NCBI GenBank assembly: GCA_000632805.1
Contig: CP007444.1
Coordinates: 3,832,772-3,896,771, forward strand
Direction: 5' to 3'
Length of the DNA: 64,000 bases
DNA from: Dyella jiangningensis
Lineage (GTDB): Bacteria > Pseudomonadota > Gammaproteobacteria > Xanthomonadales > Rhodanobacteraceae
Position 1 is the first letter of the stretch; each line of letters begins with the position of its first letter. A program made the position numbers and the translations under genes. Shown here piece by piece: positions 26,536 to 35,384 of this stretch. Under the pieces are notes generated by a model. It had not been told where the DNA came from. It worked only from the letters and a program-made list of their open reading frames with translations, and ran no database searches.

Positions 26536-28155
26536 ATGGACCAGCGCCGAGCGTCCCTGGCCCAACTTGGGGTTTTCGCGCTGTGCCTTGGCTTTGGCGC
26601 CGCATTATCGGTAGCGCTGGGCCAGGACATTTCCTGGGACACCAAGAACTACCACCTTTACAACGCGTGGGCTTTCCTGCACGGCCGCGGTGCGCAGGAC
26701 ATCACTGCGGCGGGCATGCAGAGTTACTTCAACCCGCTGGCGGACCTTCCCTACCTGGCCCTGGCCCAGGGCCCGCTGCATGCATGGCCTCATACGCTCG
26801 CCGCGCTGCAGGGCCTGTGGTTCGGCGCCCTGGTGTTTCTGGTGCTGAAGATCGCCAAACACCTGGCGCAACGTCAAGGACGCCGTTTCGGCATGGTGGA
26901 CGTGTGCGCGGCGCTCATCGGCGTCACCGGCAGCATGGCGGTTTCGCAGGCCGGCAGTACGACAAACGAGATCCAGCTGGCGGTGCTGATGCTTCTGGGC
27001 CTTTACGCACTGATGCCCTTGCTTGCACCTTCGGCCGTACGACAACCGGGCTTGCGCGCGTGGCTGGCGGGCTTGTGCTGCGGCTTGGCTGTGGGTCTCA
27101 AGCCCACGGCGGCGGTGTATCCACCCGCCATGGCCCTGAGTCTGCTGATCACCATGGGCATCGGCTCGCGGCTGGCCTGGAAGGCGACCACGCTGTACGC
27201 CATGGGCGTCGCTTTGGCGTTTCTGGCCACCTATGGGGCCTGGGGCTGGCATCTCTACCAGTCCACGGGAAACCCGCTGTTCCCGTTGTTCAATCAGATA
27301 TTCCAGTCGCCACTGACAGCAATGGTCGGTGGAACAGACGGGCGATTCCGTCCTCACGATCTGGCGCATTGGCTGTTCTATCCATTCTTCTGGATCAAGC
27401 GGCAGCAATGGCTGGTGACCGAAGCACCGTTCGCCGATTCGCGCTATGCCATCGCGATGCTTGCGCTGGCTGCCCTGCTTGTTGCGCGCTGGAAGGCGCG
27501 CGATGACCGCGCGCAGGGCAGCCATGCGGCGGCGAGCTTTCTGGCCATTTTCTTTTTCGTTGGCTACGTGCTGTGGCTGGTGCTCTTTTCCATCCTTCGC
27601 TACGCCATTCCGCTTGAGGCGCTCACAGGCTTGCTGCTGCTGGCCGGCTTCCATGCATGGAAGCCGGATACATGGCGCGTCCCGACACGCGGCGCCTCCC
27701 TGTCCATGACGGCATTACTGCTGCTGATTCTCGGCACAACGTCCTATCCGAACTGGTGGCGCGGGGGCTACGCAAGACATGTTTTCGAAGTCGAGGCACC
27801 GACGATAGAGCCCAACAGCCTGGTCATCCTGGCCGGAAGCCCGGATGCCTATCTCGCACCCATGCTCGGCGATGCGCCCGGCGTCAGCTTCGTCGGCCTG
27901 ACGTGGTTCACCGCCGCGTCCCGAGGTTATGGGCTGTGGGATATCACCAGGCAGCGGCTCGGCACCCACGTCGGGCCCATGTATGTGGTGCGGCGCGATG
28001 ATCCGGAGAACGCCAACGAGTTGGCGCTACTACGCGAGCTGCTTCCGCAACGGCACGCGACCGACTGCCAGGCCATTCGCTCCAATCTCGAAACCGGCCG
28101 GCGAGGCAAAAGCTACGCCGCGGGACTCAGCCTCTGCCGGCTGACAGCCAACTGA
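26536..28155 (+). CDS. GT-C-like polytopic membrane protein
   Basis: Integral membrane protein of 539 residues with about eleven helices and a C-terminal soluble tail of about 110 residues. The first extracytoplasmic loop contains WDTKNYHLYNAWAFLHGR; an acidic residue followed by hydrophobic sequence here is the usual catalytic region of GT-C transferases, but the family cannot be assigned. Start ATG is one base after the upstream GT2 stop, so translation is probably coupled. Likely role: transfer of the lipid-linked sugar made by the GT2 enzyme. The stop is three bases from the convergent MidA gene. Confidence 0.7.
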   Translation: MDQRRASLAQLGVFALCLGFGAALSVALGQDISWDTKNYHLYNAWAFLHGRGAQDITAAGMQSYFNPLADLPYLALAQGPLHAWPHTLAALQGLWFGALVFLVLKIAKHLAQRQGRRFGMVDVCAALIGVTGSMAVSQAGSTTNEIQLAVLMLLGLYALMPLLAPSAVRQPGLRAWLAGLCCGLAVGLKPTAAVYPPAMALSLLITMGIGSRLAWKATTLYAMGVALAFLATYGAWGWHLYQSTGNPLFPLFNQIFQSPLTAMVGGTDGRFRPHDLAHWLFYPFFWIKRQQWLVTEAPFADSRYAIAMLALAALLVARWKARDDRAQGSHAAASFLAIFFFVGYVLWLVLFSILRYAIPLEALTGLLLLAGFHAWKPDTWRVPTRGASLSMTALLLLILGTTSYPNWWRGGYARHVFEVEAPTIEPNSLVILAGSPDAYLAPMLGDAPGVSFVGLTWFTAASRGYGLWDITRQRLGTHVGPMYVVRRDDPENANELALLRELLPQRHATDCQAIRSNLETGRRGKSYAAGLSLCRLTAN

Positions 28156-28158
28156 GCC

Positions 28159-29352
28159 TCAGAGCCGCTCGCCCTGATCCGCTTCCAGCAGCTCTGCCGG
28201 CAGCGGCAGCACCTCGAGGTTTCGCGCGAACAGCATGGCCTGGAAGCGCTCGCCCATCTGGTCGGGCAGGGTCAGCTTTTTGACCTCCTGGGCGAGACGG
28301 TAGCGCGCTGTTTCGTCGGTGGCATGCTCGTACGAGTTCTCGAAGGCTTCCTGCAGTCCGCTGCCGATCAGGAACTGCGCCTGTGACATATAGCCAGCAA
28401 CGCCGAAGCCAGCGCTATTGCCTGCTTCCGCCAGCGCAGTGAAATCCACCGACGCGGTGAGGTCGTTCAGACCCGGCAAATACAGAGGATCGTTGTGCGC
28501 GCGGTGGCGATAGTGCGCCATCAGGGTGCCGTCGCTGCGCTCGGGCTGGTAGAACTCGCGACGGACGTAGCCATAGTCCACGAACAGCATCAGGCCCGAG
28601 GCGAGCGACCCCGCGATAGCCTGGATCCAATACGGCAGCTGCGGAAGGATTTCCGAACGGTAGCCATCGGGAAACGTCGTTTCGAGGTCACGCTCCACGT
28701 GGCGCACCGCACCCGACACCAGCATGTCGGCGGGGCGATCCACGCGCATCAGTCGGCCTTCGCCATCCAGGGCGACATATTCCTCATAGACTTCGCCGCC
28801 GCGCATGGCGAAACGCGTCGTCGGCAGCGCGTCGATCACTTCGTTGGCAAACAGCACGCCACGCCATTCCTGTTCCGGCGGGCGATCCAACCACGACACG
28901 CGCGCGAATACATCCTTCGGCAACGCGGCGGACAGGCGCTCGCGCTGGCGATCGCGCAGGTCGGCGCTGGGTTCGAGGATGAGATAGCGACGAGGCATGC
29001 TGCCGACGGCAGCAAACGCCTTCAGTGCCGCTTCGGCGAAGCTGCCGCTGCCGCCACCCAGCTCGAGGAAATCGGCGTCATCGCCGAGCAACTCGATCAC
29101 CGGATAGGTGGCATTGACCACGCACTTGGCAAACAGGCCGCCGAGTTCCGGCGCGGTGATGAAATCACCGGCCTCGCCGAATTTGGTCTTGCCGGCGCTG
29201 TAATAACCCAGCCCCGGCGCATAGAGGCAACGCTCCATGTACTGCGAGAACGGCATCGCACCATGCGCGGCGATTTCTTCGCGCAAGTGCGTCAGCAGTC
29301 GATCGGAGTGGGCGCGCTCGTCGGCGCTCGGATCGGGAAGTCGGGAGGACAT
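28159..29352 (-). CDS. MidA/NDUFAF7-type SAM-dependent methyltransferase
   Basis: Class I methyltransferase of 397 residues in the family of MidA and NDUFAF7, the latter known to methylate an arginine of complex I NDUFS2. Landmarks are the N-terminal MPFSQYMERCLYAPGLGYYS and GDFITAPELGGLF, the SAM-binding FLELGGGSGSFA, and the FANEVIDALPTTRF acidic segment. ATG at 29352 is preferred over an upstream TTG (29382). The proteobacterial homologue's target is not proven. Downstream of the TonB receptor gene on the same strand, after a hairpin. Confidence 0.9.
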   Translation of the reverse strand: MSSRLPDPSADERAHSDRLLTHLREEIAAHGAMPFSQYMERCLYAPGLGYYSAGKTKFGEAGDFITAPELGGLFAKCVVNATYPVIELLGDDADFLELGGGSGSFAEAALKAFAAVGSMPRRYLILEPSADLRDRQRERLSAALPKDVFARVSWLDRPPEQEWRGVLFANEVIDALPTTRFAMRGGEVYEEYVALDGEGRLMRVDRPADMLVSGAVRHVERDLETTFPDGYRSEILPQLPYWIQAIAGSLASGLMLFVDYGYVRREFYQPERSDGTLMAHYRHRAHNDPLYLPGLNDLTASVDFTALAEAGNSAGFGVAGYMSQAQFLIGSGLQEAFENSYEHATDETARYRLAQEVKKLTLPDQMGERFQAMLFARNLEVLPLPAELLEADQGERL

Positions 29353-29395
29353 GCGCGTGCATCGGTGATGGAGAACGCGCAAAGAATAACCGATG

Positions 29396-29435
29396 CCCCG
29401 CCATAGCCCCGTGAGGGAGGAAGACTATGACGGGG
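29396..29435 (-). terminator. Possible terminator hairpin after the TonB receptor
   Basis: An 11-bp stem with one mismatch (CCCCGCCATAG at 29396-29406 and CTATGACGGGG at 29425-29435) lies about 17 nt past the receptor stop. On the minus strand it is followed by a moderately T-rich stretch. Confidence 0.4.
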
Positions 29436-29451
29436 TACCGGCCCAGCTGAC

Positions 29452-31644
29452 TTAGAAACTGAAGTCCTTCTGCAGCGTGAGGTATACGCCGCGGCGCGGA
29501 CCGAACTGCGGTGCGCCCACGCCCACGCCGGTACCGTCACGGAGCTCGTAGGTGCGATCCAGCGCATTGATCAGCGCCAGCTGGGTCTTCACCTTGCCCA
29601 GGCTGCCGACGTTGAAGTCGTGCGCCACGTTGAGGTTGAGCTGGAAGTAGTACGGCAGCGAGGCACCATTCGGCACGCCCGGGGCTTCCTTGCGCAGTCC
29701 GCTGCCGAAGATGTAATCGGCGCCCACGCGGGTGGCCTCGGTGAAGGAATAAGTGATGCCGCCCGACGAGGAAAGCTTCTGGTCGTGGTCCAGGTGAATC
29801 CAGTTGTTCTCGATGTAGGCCAGCTCATCCGGCGCAAAGTTGTACTGCCCTGTCATCACGCGCTTGCCCATGGCCCGGCTATAGGCCAGGTTGAAGTACG
29901 CCGAGACGGGGCCGTTGTCGTAGTTGAGGGTGAACTCCGCGCCGCGGATACGTCCCTGCGCATAGTTGAAGTTGGAATAGATCAGCGCCGCACCGAACTG
30001 CCCTTCGTCCTGCAGTCGACTCACCTTGCGGTAGTACGCATCCAGCCCAAGCGTCAGGACGGATCCGAATTGCTGCTGGACGCCCACGTCGAAGTAGTCG
30101 GAGCGTTCCGACAACGGAAGATTGTTGCCGCCGCTGGGCAGCTCGTTGGTCGTGCCATTGAAGCGCGCGATGTTGCTGTCATCGATCACTTCCGTGGCCG
30201 GGGGTGTGAAGTAGCGCGAATAGCCGGCGTGGATCGTGGTGCTGTCGGTGGCCTGATACACCACGCCAAGGCGCGGGCTCAGCTGGCTTTCGGTGCGGAA
30301 CAGCTCGTAGCGGTCGCCGCGAACGCCATAGTTCACCGTCCACTGGTCGCCGATGCTCCATTCGTCCTGCAGATACGCCGACCATGTGCGCGCCAGCAGG
30401 TTGGTGGCGTCATAGATCCCGATCGGCGTCGTGCTTGCCTGCGAGCCATCGGGATTGGCCGGGAACACCAGCGAGTTGTTGCTGATGTTGCCGCGCTCGA
30501 ACTCTCCATAGATGCCGTAGCGCAACGTATGCGTGTCGCCCAGCGGCGTGGCGAAATCCGCCTGCAGCGTGCTGGCGCGGTTGGAGCGACTGATGGCGGA
30601 GGCGACGCCGTTGAACATCAAGTCGCCGATCTCGTCAGGCAGGAAATTCACCGTGCTGTAGCGCTGGCCCAGTGAGAGCTGGTAGTCCGTCTGGCCCCAC
30701 TTGCCCTGCAGCGAGAGCACCCCGAAACGCGTCTGCTCCTTCTGCCGCTCGTTGAGATCGGCCGAATTGAATTCGGTCTGGTCGAGATAACCGAACTGCG
30801 GCTGCTGGTTCGGGTTGTTGGGTATCTCGAAGCGGTTGTTGGTCGCGCCGAACATGAAGCTCACGCGGGTGTTGTCGTCGATCAGGTAGGAGATATCGCC
30901 AAAACCCTTTACCTGATTGGTGTGGTCATGGGTGGGTGTGCGGCTGGGCGTCGGATTTTCGATGCCGACGTCGTTCTCAAGGTAGTTCGCCGTGACGAAC
31001 CAGCTCCAGCGATCGCTGCTGCCCCAGAGTGAGGCGTTCGGGTTGAGCGTGCCGAACGAGCCACCGGTAATGCCGACGCTGCCGCCGTTGCCGAGGTCGT
31101 GTCCGCTCTTGGTGTCGATATCCACCACGGCGGCGGTGCGCAGGCCGTACTGTGCGGGCAGCGCACCGTCGAGCAGCTTTACGCTCTGGATGGTGCGCGC
31201 GTCCAGCGTCTGGCCAAAACCGGAAATCGACTCGGGAATGATCACGCCATTGATGCGGTACTGCAGGTTCGCGTGGTCGCCGCGCACGTGCACGCCACCG
31301 TAGGAATCCTGCACCACGCCCGGCGCCTGCAGGATCACCTGGTTGAGCGGCGTGGAATCGCCCAGCGGCAACTGCTGGATGGCCTTCTGGTCGATTACGT
31401 ACTGGCTGCTGCCGGTGTCGGGCGAGAGCGAGTTGCGCGACTGATCGAGCGCGGCCGACACATCGATGGCACTGAGCTGCTTGATCTTCCCGGACTTGCC
31501 GCCGATCGCACCGTCATCGGCGCCATCGCTGGCGCTGCTGCTGGTGATGTCGCTGGTGTCCGGGTGGGCAGCTGTCTGGGCGAACGCGACCGGGACGGCA
31601 CCCAGCGCGAGGGCAAGGCTCAAGGCAAGCAGGGAGGGCTTCAT
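29452..31644 (-). CDS. TonB-dependent outer membrane receptor
   Basis: Outer-membrane receptor of 730 residues for an unknown ligand. A signal peptide (1-23, VAFAQ) precedes a short region that lacks a clear TonB box, then a plug domain (QAPGVVQDSYGGVHVRG, INGVIIPESISGFGQ) and a 22-strand barrel ending in the C-terminal aromatic (LQKDFSF). A His/Asp-containing loop lies at about residues 220-230 (TPTHDHTNQ). Start ATG at 31644; the frame extends upstream without support. A near-palindrome AT(G/A)GTTATAAC-type sequence sits 47-58 nt upstream. The ligand is not known; zinc uptake is one hypothesis. Confidence 0.9.
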   Translation of the reverse strand: MKPSLLALSLALALGAVPVAFAQTAAHPDTSDITSSSASDGADDGAIGGKSGKIKQLSAIDVSAALDQSRNSLSPDTGSSQYVIDQKAIQQLPLGDSTPLNQVILQAPGVVQDSYGGVHVRGDHANLQYRINGVIIPESISGFGQTLDARTIQSVKLLDGALPAQYGLRTAAVVDIDTKSGHDLGNGGSVGITGGSFGTLNPNASLWGSSDRWSWFVTANYLENDVGIENPTPSRTPTHDHTNQVKGFGDISYLIDDNTRVSFMFGATNNRFEIPNNPNQQPQFGYLDQTEFNSADLNERQKEQTRFGVLSLQGKWGQTDYQLSLGQRYSTVNFLPDEIGDLMFNGVASAISRSNRASTLQADFATPLGDTHTLRYGIYGEFERGNISNNSLVFPANPDGSQASTTPIGIYDATNLLARTWSAYLQDEWSIGDQWTVNYGVRGDRYELFRTESQLSPRLGVVYQATDSTTIHAGYSRYFTPPATEVIDDSNIARFNGTTNELPSGGNNLPLSERSDYFDVGVQQQFGSVLTLGLDAYYRKVSRLQDEGQFGAALIYSNFNYAQGRIRGAEFTLNYDNGPVSAYFNLAYSRAMGKRVMTGQYNFAPDELAYIENNWIHLDHDQKLSSSGGITYSFTEATRVGADYIFGSGLRKEAPGVPNGASLPYYFQLNLNVAHDFNVGSLGKVKTQLALINALDRTYELRDGTGVGVGAPQFGPRRGVYLTLQKDFSF

Positions 31645-31690
31645 TGGGGATCCAAGGGAGAGAGGGCGGCAACGCTTGTTGTTTTTTGAT

Positions 31691-31702
31691 ACGTTATAAC
31701 AT
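31691..31702 (-). promoter_or_regulatory. AT-rich near-palindrome upstream of the TonB receptor (Zur-like?)
   Basis: ACGTTATAACAT is a self-complementary dodecamer but for one base pair, in an otherwise GC-rich genome. Its left half (AATGTTATA on the minus strand) equals one half-site of the gammaproteobacterial Zur consensus; the other half does not match well. It also contains a TATAAC that could be the -10 element. Confidence 0.35.
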
Positions 31703-31846
31703 TGCCATTCTAACCCGGTCGACGCCTGCCCCAAAAGTCATGCCCGCGGCCAGGCGACCATTTCATAGGGCACCGTTCAGCGGATCGACTCAGCCGGACT
31801 TCACGGCAGCGCCCTAGACTGGTCGACGTACGTCCCGCCGTGAGCC

Positions 31847-32488
31847 ATGCCCATGAGCCGTTCGCCATCCCAGCTCCCCGCCGTGATCACGGACCACAGC
31901 CGTGTCACTCAGGCGATCCTCGACTTCGTCAGCCAGATACCCGACAGCGCCGTCGAGGGCAGCAGGCAACCGGAGCTGGAAGCACGCCGACTGGCGACGC
32001 GGGCATCGCAACGGGCAGCGCTGACGGCCGGCTCGCTCGCGCTGCCTCCCGGCCCCCTGGGCTGGCTCACTGTGCTGCCGGAACTCATCGCCATCTGGAA
32101 GATCCAGGCGCAGATGGTCAGTGACATCGCGGCAGCGTATGGCAAGCACTCGGACCTGGGACGCGAACAGATGCTCTGGTGCCTGTTCCGTCATACCGCG
32201 GCGCAGGCCTTCCGCGACCTGGTGGTGCGCGTGGGTGATCGCCTGCTGTTTCGCCGGGTGACCTACAGTGTTGCCGAGCGCATCGCCAAGACCGTCGGCG
32301 TCAAGGTCACGCAGCGCGCTGTCGGCAACGGCATCTCGCGCTGGTTGCCGGTCGTGGGCGCGATGGGCGTAGGCGCATATGCGTATTACGACACCGGGCA
32401 GGTCGCGCGCACCGCGATAGCGATGTTCAGCGCATCCATCGAAACGGAAGAGTCGGCCGATCCTGGCGCCATCACGCCGGTAAGGTGA
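31847..32488 (+). CDS. EcsC family protein
   Basis: Protein of 213 residues with the EcsC-domain pattern: a hydrophobic stretch SLALPPGPLGWLTVLPELIAIWKIQAQMVSDIAA (about 60-95), a KHSDLGREQMLWCL helix, and a C-terminal membrane-like segment WLPVVGAMGVGAYAYYDTGQVA. EcsC is a subunit-like protein of ABC transporters in Bacillus, but the stand-alone proteobacterial version has no known role. The start is taken at 31847 (MPMSRSP...). Confidence 0.75.
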   Translation: MPMSRSPSQLPAVITDHSRVTQAILDFVSQIPDSAVEGSRQPELEARRLATRASQRAALTAGSLALPPGPLGWLTVLPELIAIWKIQAQMVSDIAAAYGKHSDLGREQMLWCLFRHTAAQAFRDLVVRVGDRLLFRRVTYSVAERIAKTVGVKVTQRAVGNGISRWLPVVGAMGVGAYAYYDTGQVARTAIAMFSASIETEESADPGAITPVR

Positions 32489-32546
32489 CGCCCCCGGCAC
32501 TTTGCGGCAAGCTCGCGCTCCAGCCGCGTCACGCAGGAGCTTACGC

Positions 32547-33293
32547 ATGAATCCACGCCACGAGCGTCCCGTTGTCCTCGTCACCGGCGCGGGCAAGCGC
32601 GTCGGCGCGGTTATCGCACGCACGCTGCATGCCGCCGGCTATGACCTTGCCCTGCACTATCGCCACTCCGCCGCGGAAGCCGAACTGCTGGCCACGTCGC
32701 TGGAACGCCAGCGCAGCGGCAGTACGTTCACCGTGCAAGGCGAACTGGCGGACATCGACGTGCTACCCGACGTGGTGCAACGCGTGCTCGGCCGTTTTGG
32801 CCGTCTGGACGCCTTGGTCAACAACGCCTCGGCGTTCTATCCCACGCCCGTCGGCACCGCGACGCCGGCACAGTGGAACGACCTGTTTGCTTCGAATGCG
32901 CAAGCGCCGTTCTTCCTCGCGCAGGCCGCCACGCCTGCGTTGCGCGAAGCGCGCGGCGCCATCGTCAATCTGGTCGATATCTATGCCGAGCGCCCACTCG
33001 CCGATCATCCCGTCTACTGCATGGCGAAGGCGGCCCTGGCCGCGATGACGCGGTCGCTCGCACTCGATCTCGGCCCCGACGTACGCGTCAACGGCGTCGC
33101 GCCGGGCGCCGTGATGTGGCCCAGCGACGGCAAGCCTTACGACGACCAGCAAGCGATGCTGGCACGCACACCGTTGCAACGTGCCGGCTCGCCGGACGAC
33201 GTCGCCGGTGCGGTGCTGTGGCTGTTGCGCGATGCGCCGTTCGTGACCGGGCAGATCATTCGCGTGGATGGTGGGCGGACGCTATCCGTCTAG
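32547..33293 (+). CDS. folM: Pteridine reductase-type SDR (dihydromonapterin/dihydrofolate reductase)
   Basis: Classical short-chain reductase of 248 residues. The Rossmann motif is TGAGKRVGAVIA; the catalytic Tyr and Lys are in YCMAKAAL (Y and K four apart). The Lys-Arg pair after the first glycine loop and the NNASAFYPTP segment are typical of FolM and pteridine reductase. NADPH-dependent reduction of dihydromonapterin or dihydrobiopterin is expected. Start set by CAGGAG seven bases upstream. The folB and folK genes lie 1.6 kb away on the other strand, an assembly of pterin genes in one region. Confidence 0.88.
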   Translation: MNPRHERPVVLVTGAGKRVGAVIARTLHAAGYDLALHYRHSAAEAELLATSLERQRSGSTFTVQGELADIDVLPDVVQRVLGRFGRLDALVNNASAFYPTPVGTATPAQWNDLFASNAQAPFFLAQAATPALREARGAIVNLVDIYAERPLADHPVYCMAKAALAAMTRSLALDLGPDVRVNGVAPGAVMWPSDGKPYDDQQAMLARTPLQRAGSPDDVAGAVLWLLRDAPFVTGQIIRVDGGRTLSV

Positions 33294-33315
33294 GACGATG
33301 CGTTCGCTTTATCTC

Positions 33316-33398
33316 TGTAGGAGCCCAGCCAGTGGGCGACCGCGGAGCTTCATATCTATCGCTCCGTCAGGCTGTCGCGCACAGGGTGCGCTCCCACA
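33316..33398. repeat. REPIN-like inverted repeat, copy 2
   Basis: Facing pair in which the right arm (33374-33398, GGGTGCGCTCCCACA at its end) matches the family consensus and the left arm (33316-33341) is diverged (GGAGCCCAGCCAGTGGGCG), with compensating change suggesting a maintained stem. It lies between folM and the DUF6159 gene, both of which end toward it. Confidence 0.7.
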
Positions 33399-33436
33399 AA
33401 GGAGACTTCGTGAGGAGCGCACCGCGATGGTGCGGT

Positions 33437-34294
33437 TTACTTCTTCGGCTTGAACGCCTGCTCGAGCATCGCCTGGTCGAAGCCGTAGCCGACCTGGCCT
33501 TCCTCCGCATACCGGTACAGCGCGGCGGCGTAGATACCCTGCAGCGAAGCCTGGATCAGGCCCAACAGCGTGATGCCGACCGCCACGATGACTACCGCGG
33601 CGATGATCGCAGCGATGGATTGCATGGCGAGTGCGCCTACGATGATGCCGGCCGACACCAGGATGGCCAGGAACATCAGCAGGCCGAACACGACGCCGAG
33701 GCCGGCATTGCCGATGATGTTCTCGCCCCAGGTGCGCTTGAGCAGATCCACGCTGTGCTTGATCGCATCCGTGGGACCCACGTCCTGGCTGGCCAGCACG
33801 GGCACGACGAGGAAGGTCGCGACCGTCCAGGCCAGGCCGAGAAAGCCGGCTACCAGGCGGCCGATCAGGCCCAGGCGCTCCTGCAGCGCGCGCAGCACCA
33901 GACCTACCGTGGCCGCGATCAGCGCGTAGCCGAAGATGTTGACGATGCGCCCCCGTGCGATCGCGAAGCCGGCGGCGAAGCTGGTCGGCTCACCGCGCAG
34001 GCGCATCAATGCCGCGCCGGCCAATGCCGTATTGAAGAAGATGATCACGAAGTACTGCACCAGATAGAACAGGAACAGCACGACATAGCCACCCATGGAC
34101 AAGGCACGTCCGTGGACCTCCCCCGCGCCTTCCGCTCCGGCGAAGGCCAGGATCATGGGAATGAGGAAACTGGCGGCCACCAGCAGGCAGCAAAGGCCTG
34201 ACGCCAGCGGAAACACCAACAGCGACTTGTCCGAACGCAGCACCGCGGCGCTGGCCTTCATCAACTCCCAGCTGCGGGAGAACTTGCCTGCCAT
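33437..34294 (-). CDS. DUF6159 family membrane protein
   Basis: Integral membrane protein of 285 residues with about six helices. It begins MAGKFSRSWELMKASAAVLR, has the block FPLASGLCCLLVAASFLIP, and ends in a lysine tail. It matches the DUF6159 family of uncharacterised bacterial membrane proteins. It stands alone between repeat copy 2 and a 122-nt promoter region ahead of folK's end. Function unknown. Confidence 0.75.
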   Translation of the reverse strand: MAGKFSRSWELMKASAAVLRSDKSLLVFPLASGLCCLLVAASFLIPMILAFAGAEGAGEVHGRALSMGGYVVLFLFYLVQYFVIIFFNTALAGAALMRLRGEPTSFAAGFAIARGRIVNIFGYALIAATVGLVLRALQERLGLIGRLVAGFLGLAWTVATFLVVPVLASQDVGPTDAIKHSVDLLKRTWGENIIGNAGLGVVFGLLMFLAILVSAGIIVGALAMQSIAAIIAAVVIVAVGITLLGLIQASLQGIYAAALYRYAEEGQVGYGFDQAMLEQAFKPKK

Positions 34295-34417
34295 AACAAC
34301 CTCCTTGTGATGGATGCGCGATTTCTAGCATCCGTAGATGACGGGAAACAGTGCCATACCAGGTTTGCAGGGATGCACCCGATACGCGATCACCACCCGA
34401 GCGCGCTCGAAAGAGCG

Positions 34418-34900
34418 CTACAACGCCTCAACCACCAGCGGCTCACTCTCCACAGGAAACGCCGCCCACAGCGCCGCCATCGTCTTGCCGCTCACCGGAT
34501 GCCTGAGTTCCGGCGCGATATCCGCGATCGGCTTGAGCACGAAGGCGTGGCGAAGCTCCTTGCGGGGAATGTCGAGATGACCCTCGCCCTGCCGCACCAG
34601 ATCGCCATAGAGCACGATGTCCAGATCCAGCGTGCGATCGGAAAAGCGCGGCACGTCACGGCGGCGGCCGTGGCGATCTTCCAGCGCGTGCAGCCAGTCG
34701 TTCAGTGCTTCGGGCGAAAGATCCGTATCGAGACCCACGGCGAGATTGACGAAGTCGGCGCCATCGAAACCCACCGACTTGCTGCGATAGGCCGGCGACA
34801 CCGCGATGGCGCCGAAGCGGGCGCGCAGTTCGTCCAGGGCGACACGGAGGTAGCGATGCGGCTCAAGGTTCGAGCCAAGGCTCAGATAGACGCGCGCCAT
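34418..34900 (-). CDS. folK: 2-amino-4-hydroxy-6-hydroxymethyldihydropteridine pyrophosphokinase
   Basis: HPPK of 160 residues, which transfers pyrophosphate from ATP to 6-hydroxymethyl-dihydropterin in folate synthesis. The family signature is complete: VYLSLGSNLEPH at the N-terminus, GRRRDVPRFSDRTLDLDIVLYGD for ATP and metal binding, and PRKELRHAFVLKPIADI. ATG at 34900 lies two bases after the folB stop, so the two are expressed as an operon. Confidence 0.95.
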   Translation of the reverse strand: MARVYLSLGSNLEPHRYLRVALDELRARFGAIAVSPAYRSKSVGFDGADFVNLAVGLDTDLSPEALNDWLHALEDRHGRRRDVPRFSDRTLDLDIVLYGDLVRQGEGHLDIPRKELRHAFVLKPIADIAPELRHPVSGKTMAALWAAFPVESEPLVVEAL

Positions 34901-34902
34901 CG

Positions 34903-35262
34903 TTATTGGGGGCGCACGCCGCGTTCGATGCGCACGCCCACTGCTTTTGCACCGCGCACTGCACCGGGCTTGGAAAGCTTCAGACGCACCCACGCCACAC
35001 CGAATTCCTCACGGATGATGGCCGCGCAGCGCTCCGCCAACGTCTCCACCAGCCCGAAGCTCGAGGCGCCCACGTAATCGATGAGCCGCTTGGACACATC
35101 CTTGTAGTTGAGCGTGAGCCCGATGTCGTCGGTGGCGGCAGGCACGGTGTTGTCGAACGCCATCTCGATGTCGAACGACAAGGTCTGGCGCACGCGGCGC
35201 TCCCAGTCGTAGATGCCGATCACGGCATCGATGCGCAGGTCTTCGATGAAAACGATATCCAT
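34903..35262 (-). CDS. folB: Dihydroneopterin aldolase
   Basis: Aldolase of 119 residues that converts dihydroneopterin to 6-hydroxymethyl-dihydropterin plus glycolaldehyde. It begins MDIVFIEDLRIDAVIGIYDWERR, with the LNYKDV segment, the ETLAERCA helix and the terminal RIERGVRPQ. ATG at 35262 is the canonical start; the frame is open upstream through the repeat but not supported. It makes folK's substrate, two bases upstream of it. Confidence 0.95.
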   Translation of the reverse strand: MDIVFIEDLRIDAVIGIYDWERRVRQTLSFDIEMAFDNTVPAATDDIGLTLNYKDVSKRLIDYVGASSFGLVETLAERCAAIIREEFGVAWVRLKLSKPGAVRGAKAVGVRIERGVRPQ

Positions 35263-35285
35263 AGGCGATAGCGTAACGGTGTCGT

Positions 35286-35368
35286 TGTGGGAGCGCACCC
35301 TGTGCGCGACTGCCGCGCCTGGATTTTCCTTCTCCGCGGATTTGTCGCGCACAGGGTGCGCTCCCACA
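35286..35368. repeat. REPIN-like inverted repeat, copy 3 (perfect arms)
   Basis: Two 25-nt arms (35286-35310 and 35344-35368) are exact reverse complements, each with the core GGAGCGCACCCTGTGCGC, separated by 33 nt. It lies between folB and tsaD and follows the tsaD stop by 16 nt. Confidence 0.85.
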
Positions 35369-35384
35369 GAAAATCGAGGCGTCA

